Notes: a model not told the origin generated them from the sequence alone. A stretch of DNA of 34,230 bases from CAYLPT01 sp964385645 (GCA_964385645.1 CAYLPT010000146.1:1-34230); one strand, 5' to 3'; positions 16,373-23,646 are shown, counted from the stretch's first letter. A program made the numbers and translations.

Positions 16373-17194
16373 TCAGCCCCCATCCTGTTTGCGGAGCAGC
16401 TCCCGCAGCCGCTTCAGGGCGCGGTGCTGGAGCCGCGAGACGTGCATCTGGGAGATGCCAAGTTTACCGGCGACCTGAGTCTGAGACAGGCCCTGGTAGA
16501 AGCGGAGTTGGATGATCTCGCGCTCGCGCTCGGGGAGCACGTTGAGGGCCTGGGCGAGGCGGGCGCGACGCTCGAAGCGCTCCATCTCCTGGTCTGCCTC
16601 GCCCACGTAGTCGGCGAGGATGCCGCGGGAGTCGTCGGACTCCGAGCCCAGGTCGCGGTCGAGAGAGGGCAGCTCGTACAGCTCGCCGGTCTCGAGTGCC
16701 TCCAGGGCGTCCTCCTCGGAGACCTCCAGGCGCGCGGCGATCTCGGCCACCGTCGGGGCGCGGTCGAGCTCCTGGGTGAGGTCGTCCGCGGCCTTGGCGG
16801 CGGACATGCTCAGCTCCTGCAGCCGCCGAGGGACCTTGACCGCCCAGCCGCGATCTCGGAAGTAGCGGCGGATCTCGCCCAGGATGGTGGGAGTGGCGTA
16901 GGTGGCGAAGCGGATGCCTCGGGTGGGGTCGAAGCGGTCCACCGCGTTGATGAGGCCGACCATGCCCACCTGGATGAGGTCCTCGAGGGGCTCGCCGCGG
17001 TTGGCGAACTTGCGGGCGAGGTAGCGCACCAGGTTCATATGCGCGAGGATGAGCTGCTCCCGCAGCTCGGGCGAGCGGGTGCGGTGGAAACGCTGGAACA
17101 GCTCGGGCGTGGCGGCGTCGCGCGCGACCCCGGCGCGCTTGCGCGCGGCTTCCTTGGCGGTGCGCTCGGTCCTGGCTGCGCCTCGGCCGTCCAT
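16373..17194 (-). CDS. SigB/SigF/SigG-type RNA polymerase sigma factor
   Basis: A 273-residue sigma-70 family factor of group 3. Region 2 spans about 45-115 and contains AHMNLVRYLARKF, EDLIQVGMVGLINAVDRFD and RFATYATPTILGEIRRYFRD, all hallmarks of the SigB/SigF branch. Region 3 follows (about 118-190, with VPRRLQEL), and region 4 (about 215-265) ends in a helix-turn-helix around LSQTQVAGKLGISQMHVSRLQHRAL. The gene starts 2 bases after the rsbW stop with AGGGG 5 bases before the ATG. The rsbV-rsbW-sigma order predicts partner switching: RsbW holds this factor inactive until unphosphorylated RsbV takes RsbW away. The N-terminal 30 residues are basic and variable. No promoter specificity can be read from the window. 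Confidence 0.94.
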   Translation of the reverse strand: MDGRGAARTERTAKEAARKRAGVARDAATPELFQRFHRTRSPELREQLILAHMNLVRYLARKFANRGEPLEDLIQVGMVGLINAVDRFDPTRGIRFATYATPTILGEIRRYFRDRGWAVKVPRRLQELSMSAAKAADDLTQELDRAPTVAEIAARLEVSEEDALEALETGELYELPSLDRDLGSESDDSRGILADYVGEADQEMERFERRARLAQALNVLPEREREIIQLRFYQGLSQTQVAGKLGISQMHVSRLQHRALKRLRELLRKQDGG

Positions 17195-17196
17195 GC

Positions 17197-17604
17197 CTAC
17201 CCCTTGGGGCGGTACTTGACCATCCGCACCCGGGTCCCGCCTCCCTCCCCACACTCGATGTAGACCTCGTCCATGACGCCGCGGATGACGTCGAGGCCGA
17301 GCCCGCCGCCCCCTTCCCCGCCGGGCCGCTCGGGGTCGAAGCCCTGGCCGTGGTCAATGACCTCGATCACGAGCCGGTCCGGCTCTGCTGAGAAGCGGGT
17401 GAAGACCTCCCGGCAGCTCTCCAGGGAGACGTGCTCCACTGAGTTGGTGCAGGCTTCGCCCACGGCGAGCTCGATGTCCATGATGAGGTCGTAGGTGAAG
17501 TCGAGCTGGGCCGCCACTGCGCGGGCGGCCATCCGCGCCACCCGCACGAACTCCGGGCGGCGCGGGATGCGGAGTTCCACGTCCGCGGTTTCCGTCGCCT
17601 TCAT
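17197..17604 (-). CDS. rsbW: Anti-sigma factor and serine kinase, RsbW/SpoIIAB type
   Basis: A 135-residue HATPase_c protein that should bind and inhibit the downstream sigma factor and phosphorylate RsbV. The Bergerat ATP-binding motifs are complete: N-box with E50 and N54 in GEACTNSVEH, G1 box DHGQGF at 84-89, and G2 box GGGLGL at 98-103. The start overlaps the rsbV stop as ATGA, and GGAGGTG precedes it by 5 bases, so the two proteins are probably made in fixed ratio. The gene symbol is by family; it could equally be called spoIIAB-like. No phosphatase (RsbU, RsbP or SpoIIE type) and no upstream stressosome genes are in the window, so the input signal is unknown. Confidence 0.92.
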   Translation of the reverse strand: MKATETADVELRIPRRPEFVRVARMAARAVAAQLDFTYDLIMDIELAVGEACTNSVEHVSLESCREVFTRFSAEPDRLVIEVIDHGQGFDPERPGGEGGGGLGLDVIRGVMDEVYIECGEGGGTRVRMVKYRPKG

Positions 17605-17954
17605 CCCGCCACCTCCTTCAGAGCCCCCTCCACGTCCTCGTACACCGCGAAGATACGCGCCAGCCCCGTGATGTCGAGCAGGCGCTCGACGCGCGGGCGC
17701 GGGGAGGCGAGCGCCAGCTTCCCATCGGCCTCCCGCATCCGCTTCTGAAGGCCCACCAGCATCCCCAGGCCCGAGGAGTCCATGTACTCCACCCCGCCGA
17801 GGTCCACCACCAGACCCTTGACGCCAGCAGCGAGCAGCCGCAGCGCCTCCTCCCTCACCTGGGGGACGTTGGCGACATCCACCTCCCCCATGAGAGAGAG
17901 CACCGCCAGGTTCGGCTCCTCCCGCCGCGACTCCACGGTCAACTGCGTTGTCAT
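17601..17954 (-). CDS. rsbV: Anti-anti-sigma factor, RsbV/SpoIIAA type
   Basis: A 117-residue STAS-domain protein. The conserved phosphorylation loop reads YMDSSGLG at 57-64; by alignment with SpoIIAA the modified residue should be Ser61, with Ser60 next to it. The GEVDVANVP segment near residue 23 and the LARIFAVYEDVEGAL C-terminal helix fit the family. In its unphosphorylated form it should bind RsbW and free the sigma factor. GGAG lies 6 bases before the ATG. The gene is the first of the rsbV-rsbW-sigma set and follows the DUF948-like gene after 24 bases, so the regulatory module seems to lack its own promoter here and to be read from the rarA-mnmA transcript. Confidence 0.93.
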   Translation of the reverse strand: MTTQLTVESRREEPNLAVLSLMGEVDVANVPQVREEALRLLAAGVKGLVVDLGGVEYMDSSGLGMLVGLQKRMREADGKLALASPRPRVERLLDITGLARIFAVYEDVEGALKEVAG

Positions 17955-17978
17955 CGCACGCTCCTGACTCGGCGGTCT

Positions 17979-18335
17979 TCAGCGCTCGCCGCGCAGGCCC
18001 GCCAGCCCCTTTCGGAGCCCGGCCAGCCAGGCGCCCAGCCGCTCCGCCGCTGGCGCGACCACCGTCCGGGCAAGCGATTGCGGCTCGACCGCCGCCGTCA
18101 TGCGGTCCACCCGTTCGAGGGTATTCGCCAGCGACTCCACGCCACCCTCAAGCTTCCCGGCCACCCGCCGCACCCCTCGCGCCGCCTCCTGCCACTCGCG
18201 GGCCGTCGCCTCGGCATGGGCCTCCAGGGAGCGGAGGGCGCGCTCCAGCCGCGCCAGGCCTAGCCAGGCGCGCACCGCCACAACCGCGACCGCCAACCCC
18301 GCCACCCCCACGGCAAGCAAGGCGAAGCTCGTCAT
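17979..18335 (-). CDS. DUF948-like membrane-anchored coiled-coil protein
   Basis: A 118-residue protein with one N-terminal membrane helix (FALLAVGVAGLAVAVVAVRAWL) and a long amphipathic helical part with heptad-like leucine, alanine and valine spacing (about 27-90). This is the architecture of DUF948/YtxG-type proteins, some of which are general stress proteins in Bacillus. Its place directly before rsbV fits a stress link, but that is inference. The start overlaps the mnmA stop as ATGA, with GGGAGGA 3 bases upstream. The C-terminus is short and basic. Confidence 0.7.
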   Translation of the reverse strand: MTSFALLAVGVAGLAVAVVAVRAWLGLARLERALRSLEAHAEATAREWQEAARGVRRVAGKLEGGVESLANTLERVDRMTAAVEPQSLARTVVAPAAERLGAWLAGLRKGLAGLRGER

Positions 18336-19432
18336 GGTTCCTCCCGAAGGGCCCGCTCAATGGTCCCCCCCAGGGCCACCGCCTCGCCATCATAGCACAC
18401 CGCCGCCTGGCCCGGGGCCACCGCCCGCTGTGGCCCGGCGAAGCGCAGGCGCACGCCGTCGCCCGCGGGCTCTGCCAGGCAGGGGGCAGGCGCGGCGCGG
18501 GCGCGTATCTTGGCCGCCAGCCGCGCTCCGCCCTCGGGCAGACCGGCCAGCGCGCCGTACCTCACATCCCGCATGATGAGGCCGGCCGCGCAGAGATCCT
18601 CCGCGCCCCCCACCACCACGCGGTTGTGTGCGGCGTCTATCTCCGCCACGTAGTGGGGCCGGCGGCCGTTGAGGCCGAGCCCCCGGCGCTGCCCGATGGT
18701 GTAGAACACGATGCCGCGGTGCTGGCCGAGCTGCCGACCCTCCCGGTCCACCATGGGCCCAGGTTGGGCCACCTGGGGCCGGCGCCGCACCAGCCAGCCC
18801 CGGTAGTCCTCGCCCCAGAGGAAGCAGACGCCCCGACTCTCCGGGCGGTCGGCCGCGGGCAGCCGGAGCTGCCGGGCGCGCCGGCGCACCTCCTCCTTGG
18901 TCATCTCGCCAAGCGGGAACAGGGCGTGGGCAAGCTGCCCCTGATCGAGCGCATACAGATGGTAGGACTGGTCCTTGATCTCATCCACGCCGCGGCGGAG
19001 CTGCCACCGCTGGGTCGTCTCGTCCCACGCCAGGCGGGCGTAGTGGCCGGTGGCGAGCCGGGAGGCGCCGATCTCGCGGGCGCGCTGCAGCAGGGGGGTG
19101 AACTTCACCAGGGTGTTGCACCAGAGGCACGGATTGGGGGTAAGGCCACGGGCGTAGGCATCACAGAAGGGCGCGATGACGTGGCGCTCGAAGGGGTCCC
19201 GGAGGTTGACCACATAGTGGCGGACTCCGAGCCGCCGGGCCACCTCCCGGGCGGAGTGGATGGCCTCCAGCCCGCAGCACCCCCGGAGGCCGGGGGGCTC
19301 CTGGTCCGGCGGGCGGCGGGGCCAGATCTGCATGGTGAGGCCGACGACGTCGTAGCCCTGCTCCAGGAGGAGCGCGGCGGCCAGGGAGCTGTCCACGCCG
19401 CCGCTCATGGCGACTGCGACTCGCTCAGCCAT
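18332..19432 (-). CDS. mnmA: tRNA-specific 2-thiouridylase MnmA
   Basis: Enzyme that thiolates U34 of tRNA-Lys, -Glu and -Gln. The 366-residue product has the PP-loop SGGVDSS at 10-16 for ATP binding, the catalytic cysteine pair C102 (in NPCLWC) and C203 (in SRGVCFL), and the family segments GHYARL, KDQSYHLYALDQ and FYTIGQRRGLG. The C-terminal beta-barrel (about 260-366) is complete. A CxxC (C102, C105) and an early CC pair (52-53) are present. The ATG at 19432 lies inside the end of rarA, giving an 8-base overlap. This is the second gene of the transcript that starts at the rarA promoter. Confidence 0.96.
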   Translation of the reverse strand: MAERVAVAMSGGVDSSLAAALLLEQGYDVVGLTMQIWPRRPPDQEPPGLRGCCGLEAIHSAREVARRLGVRHYVVNLRDPFERHVIAPFCDAYARGLTPNPCLWCNTLVKFTPLLQRAREIGASRLATGHYARLAWDETTQRWQLRRGVDEIKDQSYHLYALDQGQLAHALFPLGEMTKEEVRRRARQLRLPAADRPESRGVCFLWGEDYRGWLVRRRPQVAQPGPMVDREGRQLGQHRGIVFYTIGQRRGLGLNGRRPHYVAEIDAAHNRVVVGGAEDLCAAGLIMRDVRYGALAGLPEGGARLAAKIRARAAPAPCLAEPAGDGVRLRFAGPQRAVAPGQAAVCYDGEAVALGGTIERALREEP

Positions 19433-20819
19433 CGCGGGGCTGCTCTTCTCCGGCGGCCTCCCGCCGGCGGCGCTCCCACTCCTCGAGGCGGGCCTTGATC
19501 TTCTTCTCGTGCCCCTCCTCGGTGGGCTCGTAGTAGCGCTGGGACTTGGCGCCCTCCGGCAGGTACTGCTGGGGCGCGAAGTGGCCAGGGAAGCTGTGGG
19601 GGTATTGGTAAGCTGTGCCGTGGCCGAGGCGGGCGGCGCCGGGGTAGCTGGAGTCCCGTAGGTGGGCGGGCACTGGAGGCAGAGGACGGGTGCGCACGTC
19701 CTCCATGGCCCGGGAGATGGCGAGGTAGGAGGCGTTGCTCTTGGGGGCCGAGGCGACGTAGATGGTGGCCTGGGCGAGGGGGATCTGGGCCTCGGGCAGG
19801 CCGACGTACTCGACTGCGTGGGCCGCCGCGGTGGCGAGCACGAGGGCGAGAGGGTCGGCGTTGCCGACGTCCTCGGCGGCCTGCACGACGAGGCGGCGGG
19901 CAATGAAGCGGGGGTCCTCGCCGGCGGAGATCATGCGGGCGAGGTAGTGCAGCGCGGCGTCGGGGTCGCCGCCGCGGAGGCTCTTGATGTAGGCGGAGAT
20001 GACGTCGTAGTGGGAGTCGCCGGCCTTATCGTAGCGGAGGGAGCGGCGCTGCGCGGCATCCTCGACCAGCTCGAGGGTGATGACGCGGGCGGCCCCCTCC
20101 TCGGGCCGCACGCTCTGGGCGGCCGCCTCCAGGGCGTTCAGGGCGGCCCGGGCGTCGCCGGCGGCGAGGCTGATGATGTGGGCTCGCGCCTCCGGGGTCA
20201 GCGATAGGCGGAGGCCCCCGAGGCCGCGGTCGGGGTCGGCGAGGGCGCGGTCCACAATGACGCCGATCTCCTCGTCGCCCAGGGGCTCGAAGGTGAAGAT
20301 GCGGGAGCGGCTGATGAGAGGGGCGTTGATCTCGAAGAAGGGGTTCTCGGTCGTGGAGCCGATGAGGACGATGGTGCCCTCCTCGACGAAGGGCAGGAAC
20401 GCGTCCTGCTGGGCCTTGTTGAAGCGGTGGATCTCGTCCACGAACAGGATGGTGCGGCGGCGCTGTGCACGCATGCGCTGGCCGGCCTGCCGGGTAACGC
20501 GGCGGATGTCGGCGACGCCGGAGGTGACGGCGCTGTAGCTCTCGAAATGGGCGCGGGTGTGGCCGGCGATGATGCGGGCGAGGGTGCTCTTGCCGGTGCC
20601 TGCGGGGCCGTAGAAGATGATGGAGGACAGCTCGTCCCGCTCGATGGCCTGGCGGAGGTAGGTGCCCGGGCCGACGATATGGCGCTGGCCGACGAACTCC
20701 TCGAGGGTGCGAGGGCGCATCCGCGCGGCGAGGGGCGCGCCGGCCTCGGGCTCGTCGGCCGGGGCGCGCTCCTCAGGGAAGAGGCTCTCGGTGCGGCCTT
20801 CGGCGCCCACGGGTGTCAC
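19425..20819 (-). CDS. rarA: Replication-associated recombination protein RarA (MgsA, AAA+ ATPase)
   Basis: A 464-residue AAA+ ATPase related to clamp loaders that acts at stalled replication forks. Walker A is GPAGTGKST at 71-79 and Walker B is DEIH at 128-131. Further family marks are RMRPRTLEEFVGQ before the ATPase domain, TSGVADIRRV, GSTTENPFFEIN (sensor 1), and the C-terminal MgsA tetramer domain with AAHAVEYVGLPEAQIPLAQATIY. A long charged C-terminal tail follows. The GTG start at 20819 has no ribosome-binding site, and the predicted transcription start is within 1 or 2 bases of it, so the message is probably leaderless. A second in-frame GTG at 20810 is an alternative. The gene heads the minus-strand block. 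Confidence 0.95.
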   Translation of the reverse strand: MTPVGAEGRTESLFPEERAPADEPEAGAPLAARMRPRTLEEFVGQRHIVGPGTYLRQAIERDELSSIIFYGPAGTGKSTLARIIAGHTRAHFESYSAVTSGVADIRRVTRQAGQRMRAQRRRTILFVDEIHRFNKAQQDAFLPFVEEGTIVLIGSTTENPFFEINAPLISRSRIFTFEPLGDEEIGVIVDRALADPDRGLGGLRLSLTPEARAHIISLAAGDARAALNALEAAAQSVRPEEGAARVITLELVEDAAQRRSLRYDKAGDSHYDVISAYIKSLRGGDPDAALHYLARMISAGEDPRFIARRLVVQAAEDVGNADPLALVLATAAAHAVEYVGLPEAQIPLAQATIYVASAPKSNASYLAISRAMEDVRTRPLPPVPAHLRDSSYPGAARLGHGTAYQYPHSFPGHFAPQQYLPEGAKSQRYYEPTEEGHEKKIKARLEEWERRRREAAGEEQPRDG

Positions 20820-20826
20820 CGCGGGG

Positions 20827-20856
20827 ATTCTAGCACGCCGCGAGAAGGGGCGTCAA
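20827..20856 (-). promoter_or_regulatory. Predicted rarA promoter producing a leaderless mRNA
   Basis: On the minus strand: TTGACG (20851-20856), an 18-base spacer, then TAGAAT (20827-20832) with a TGn extension. Transcription should begin near 20820, and the rarA GTG begins at 20819. No ribosome-binding site fits between them. Confidence 0.75.
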
Positions 20857-20866
20857 CGCGGCGGAG

Positions 20867-20895
20867 TTGACAGCGCGCCCCCCTCCTGGTAGCCT
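20867..20895 (+). promoter_or_regulatory. Predicted promoter of the DUF6785/DUF6784 permease gene
   Basis: TTGACA (20867-20872), a 17-base spacer, then TAGCCT (20890-20895) with a TGn extension. Its -35 box faces away from the rarA -35 box 10 bases off, so the two promoters form an inverted repeat (CGTCAA, 10 bases, TTGACA). Transcription should start near 20902. Confidence 0.65.
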
Positions 20896-20936
20896 CTCGG
20901 TCGGCACCGCTGAGTCCACAGGAGCCGCGCCACCGC

Positions 20937-22877
20937 ATGGGGGGACCGAGGACGAGCCGGACCGTCACCGCGCGCGCCATGCTGATCGGCCTGCTCGGCG
21001 CGGCCGCGGTCACCATGTGGATCCATCACGCGGAGCTCGTCCTGGGCGGCATGCGCGGCCACACCGCCCTCGCTAACACCGCCATCCCCGTGGGCGCGTT
21101 CTCGGCCCTCTTCGCGCTGGTGCTGCTCAACCTGCTGGTGCGCGCCCTGCGCCCGAGCCTCGCCCTCACTCAGGGCGAGCTGCTCACCGCCTATGTGATG
21201 ATGGCGGCCTCCACCGTGCTCGCCTCCAGCGGCGGCATCCACTTCCTCATCCCCACCCTGGGGGCGGCCTTCCATTTCGCCAGCCCGGCCAACCGCTGGG
21301 AGGACTTCCACCCCTACATCCCCCTCTGGTTCGCGCCCCGGGACCGGGATGCGCTCAACGCCTTCTACATCGGCGGCTCGCCCATCGTCGTGGAGGCCTG
21401 GCTCACGCCCTTCCTCGCCTGGGGCGCCTTCTTCTTTCTGCTCGCCTTCGGCACGCTGTGCCTGTCCGCGCTGCTGCGCCGGCAGTGGGTGGACCACGAG
21501 CGGCTCACCTTCCCCACCGTGGTGGTTCCCCTCGAGCTGACCGACCAGCGCCTCCCGCTGCTGCGCAGCAAGCTCATGTGGCTCGGCTTCGGGGCGGCCT
21601 TCCTGATCGGGACAGTGAACAACCTGCACCTGAACTTCCCCGGCGTGCCGGGGCTCCAGGTGCGCAATCAGGACCTCTCCCAGTACTTCACCAGCTTCCC
21701 CTGGAACTGCATCGAGTACTTCCCCTTCGGGCTCTACCCCTTCGTGATCGGCATCGCGTATCTGCTCTCGCTGGAGGTGACCTTCAGCTACTGGTTCTTC
21801 TACCTGCTGACGAAGGTGCAGCTCATCGGGGCGGGGGCAGCGGGGTGGCGCCTGCCGGGCACGCCTGTGGACGCGGCCGTGCCATACCTCCCCTATCAGG
21901 GCGCGGGCGCGTTTCTGGCGCTGCCGGCGATCTCGCTGTGGCTGGCCCGCGACTACCTGAGACACGTGGCGCGCAGCGCGCTGGGGCTGCGGGGAGGCGT
22001 ACCCAACGAGGGCCTGGAGCCGCTGCCCTATCGGGCCGCGCTGCTGGGGTTCCTGTTCGCGCTGGGGGGGATGGTGTACTTCTGCTGGGCGGCGGGGATG
22101 AACGCGCTGCTGGCGGTGGCGCTGTTGGGGATCTCGATCCTGTACATCACCGCAGCCACCCGCATCCGCGCGGAAGCGGGCAACGCCTGGCTCTTCGGCC
22201 CTGCGGTGGACCCCAACCAGCTCATCACCGAGACCCTGGGCGCGGCCTACCTGCGGCCGGCCGACCTGACGGTGATGGCCTACCTGCGCTTCATGAGCAC
22301 CTCAGACCTGAGGTGTCTCTCTATGCCCCACCAGCTGGACGGCTTCCGCATGGCCGCCAGCGCGGGCCTGCCGATGCGGCGCCTGACGGGGGCGATGCTA
22401 GCGGCGATCGCGCTCGTGATCGGGGTCGGGTTCTGGGGCGGGCTGGCGATCTGGCACCACCTGGGCGCGGCGGCGAAGACCGACTGGTGGCGCACCTACA
22501 TGGGCCAGATGCCCTTCATCAGCCTGCACACATACCTTCAGTCGCCGCCCCGGCCCAACTACAGCGGGGTGGGGTTCGCGGGCCTCGGGTTTGCGTTCAC
22601 GTGCTTGCTCGCCGCGCTGCGGGCGCGCTATGTCTGGTGGCCGCTGCATCCAGTCGGCTACGCGATGGCGAACACCGAGCTGTGGGGGCAGCTCCCGGCT
22701 CCGTTCTTCGTCGCCTGGGCGACGAAGACGCTGGTGCTGCGCTATGGGGGGATGCGGCTGTATCGGGCGTCTCTCCCGCTGTTCCTCGGGCTGATCGTGG
22801 GAGACTTCGCCAACGGCGCCTTCTACACGATCCTGGGCGGCTTCGTGAGGATGAACGTCTACCCGGTGAACTGGTGA
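20937..22877 (+). CDS. Polytopic membrane protein of the DUF6785/DUF6784 type
   Basis: A 646-residue integral membrane protein with about 13 or 14 hydrophobic helices. It matches the large membrane family annotated as DUF6785 (N-terminal part, with QGELLTAYVMM and SSGGIHFLIPTLG near residues 80-110) and DUF6784 (C-terminal part). Other marks are the FHPYIPLWFAP loop, WVDHERLTFPTVVVPLEL near 185, and AGNAWLFGPAVDP near 415. These proteins recall oligopeptide transporters in layout, but I know of no proven substrate. They are frequent in Armatimonadota, Planctomycetota and Verrucomicrobiota relatives. AGGAG lies 12 bases before the ATG, which is rather far. The gene stands alone between the rarA promoter and the pyr promoter, so it is probably monocistronic. 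Confidence 0.8.
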   Translation: MGGPRTSRTVTARAMLIGLLGAAAVTMWIHHAELVLGGMRGHTALANTAIPVGAFSALFALVLLNLLVRALRPSLALTQGELLTAYVMMAASTVLASSGGIHFLIPTLGAAFHFASPANRWEDFHPYIPLWFAPRDRDALNAFYIGGSPIVVEAWLTPFLAWGAFFFLLAFGTLCLSALLRRQWVDHERLTFPTVVVPLELTDQRLPLLRSKLMWLGFGAAFLIGTVNNLHLNFPGVPGLQVRNQDLSQYFTSFPWNCIEYFPFGLYPFVIGIAYLLSLEVTFSYWFFYLLTKVQLIGAGAAGWRLPGTPVDAAVPYLPYQGAGAFLALPAISLWLARDYLRHVARSALGLRGGVPNEGLEPLPYRAALLGFLFALGGMVYFCWAAGMNALLAVALLGISILYITAATRIRAEAGNAWLFGPAVDPNQLITETLGAAYLRPADLTVMAYLRFMSTSDLRCLSMPHQLDGFRMAASAGLPMRRLTGAMLAAIALVIGVGFWGGLAIWHHLGAAAKTDWWRTYMGQMPFISLHTYLQSPPRPNYSGVGFAGLGFAFTCLLAALRARYVWWPLHPVGYAMANTELWGQLPAPFFVAWATKTLVLRYGGMRLYRASLPLFLGLIVGDFANGAFYTILGGFVRMNVYPVNW

Positions 22878-22937
22878 GCGGCGAGGCGCTCTCCCACCTG
22901 AGGGCACGAGACACCCAGACCGGTCGCCCCTGAGCGC
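22878..22937 (+). other. Gap between the permease gene and the pyr promoter
   Basis: These 60 bases hold an imperfect inverted repeat: GCGCTC at 22886-22891 and GAGCGC at 22932-22937, with GGGC and GCCC inside. The right arm touches the -35 box of the pyr promoter. It could end the permease transcript, but there is no U-run. I see no gene in it. Confidence 0.3.
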
Positions 22938-22966
22938 TTGACGAGCGGGACGGCTTCTGGTATGCT
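22938..22966 (+). promoter_or_regulatory. Predicted promoter of the pyr operon
   Basis: TTGACG (22938-22943), a 17-base spacer, then TATGCT (22961-22966) with a TGn extension. Transcription should start near 22973, giving a leader of about 62 bases to the pyrR GTG. The PyrR-binding element lies in that leader. Confidence 0.8.
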
Positions 22967-23002
22967 CTGCGGCGGACAAGAAGGGTTTCCTGTCGTCCGG
23001 GA

Positions 23003-23035
23003 CCTTTTAACCCAGTCCGGAGAGGCTGAGAAAGG
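23003..23035 (+). promoter_or_regulatory. PyrR-binding RNA element that contains the pyrR ribosome-binding site
   Basis: The core AGTCCGGAGAGGCT (23014-23027) matches the PyrR-binding loop consensus of pyr leaders. CCTTT (23003-23007) can pair with AAAGG (23031-23035) and CAG with CTG inside, giving a stem-loop. The loop includes GGAGAGG (23019-23025), 9 bases before the GTG at 23035, and the lower stem reaches the first base of that GTG. UMP-bound PyrR holding this stem would block ribosome entry. No terminator with a U-run follows, unlike in Bacillus-type attenuation. Confidence 0.85.
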
Positions 23036-23646
23036 TGAGCCCTGGAGCCACAGGTGGAGGCGGAGCGCCTGCGCCCGGCGAGGGCGGAGGCGCTATTGCC
23101 GGCCCCCCGTCGGGGGCCAGCCGGATCATGGACGGCGACGACATCCGCCGGGCCCTCACCCGCATCGCCCACGAAGTGATCGAGCGCAACAAGGGCGCGC
23201 GGGAGCTGTGCATCGTCGGGATCCACACCCGAGGCGTCCCTCTCGCCCGCCGGCTCGCCGGCCTCACCGAGCAGATCGAGGGGCACCCGGTCCCGGTAGG
23301 CGAGGTGGACATCGCCGAGCACCGCGACGACCGCCCTCACCAGGGAGAGCCCTCCCGCACCCGCATTGACTTTTCGCTCACCAACCGCAAGGTGGTGCTG
23401 GTGGACGAGGTGCTCTACACGGGCCGGACTGTCAGGGCGGCAATCGAGACCCTGCTCGAGCACGGCCGGCCCGCGCAGGTGCAGCTCGCGGTGCTGGTGG
23501 ACCGGGGCCACCGGGAGCTGCCGATCCGCGCCGACTATGTGGGCAAGAACATCCCCACCTCGCGCCGGGAGCGGGTGACGGTCCGCCTCTCGGACATTGA
23601 CGGCGAGGAGGCGGTGTACATAGAACGTCCGGCGGAGGGGGGGTGA
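23035..23646 (+). CDS. pyrR: PyrR, regulator of the pyr operon and uracil phosphoribosyltransferase family protein
   Basis: RNA-binding repressor that senses UMP and often also has uracil phosphoribosyltransferase activity. The region from IRRALTRIAHEVIERNKG to the end aligns closely with Bacillus PyrR, including the PRPP-binding loop VVLVDEVLYTGRTVRA and the DRGHRELPIRADYVGKNIPTS segment. With the GTG at 23035 the protein has 203 residues and starts with about 30 Gly/Pro/Ala-rich residues not found in Bacillus. I prefer this start because a good ribosome-binding site lies 9 bases upstream inside the PyrR box. The alternative ATG at 23128 gives 172 residues, has only a poor site, and would cut into the usual N-terminus. 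The stop overlaps the pyrB start as GTGA. Confidence 0.93.
   Translation: MSPGATGGGGAPAPGEGGGAIAGPPSGASRIMDGDDIRRALTRIAHEVIERNKGARELCIVGIHTRGVPLARRLAGLTEQIEGHPVPVGEVDIAEHRDDRPHQGEPSRTRIDFSLTNRKVVLVDEVLYTGRTVRAAIETLLEHGRPAQVQLAVLVDRGHRELPIRADYVGKNIPTSRRERVTVRLSDIDGEEAVYIERPAEGG
23101..23118 (+). other. Strong hairpin within the pyrR N-terminal extension
   Basis: GGCCCCC pairs with GGGGGCC around a CGTC loop, 10 bases before the in-frame ATG at 23128. No U-run follows, so it does not look like a terminator. It encodes part of the Gly/Pro-rich extension. It could instead hide the start region if translation began at 23128. Confidence 0.4.

Noticed and set aside
14645..17263. An 872-codon open frame on the plus strand, opposite alaS, the AI-2E gene and the sigma factor gene
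   Set aside because: It is rich in Gly, Glu, Asp, Ala and Val as expected for the antisense of GC-rich genes, has no domain signature, and lies over three well-supported genes.
23101..23124. Intrinsic terminator of pyr attenuation
   Set aside because: The GC stem is strong, but no U-run follows and it lies inside the predicted pyrR reading frame.
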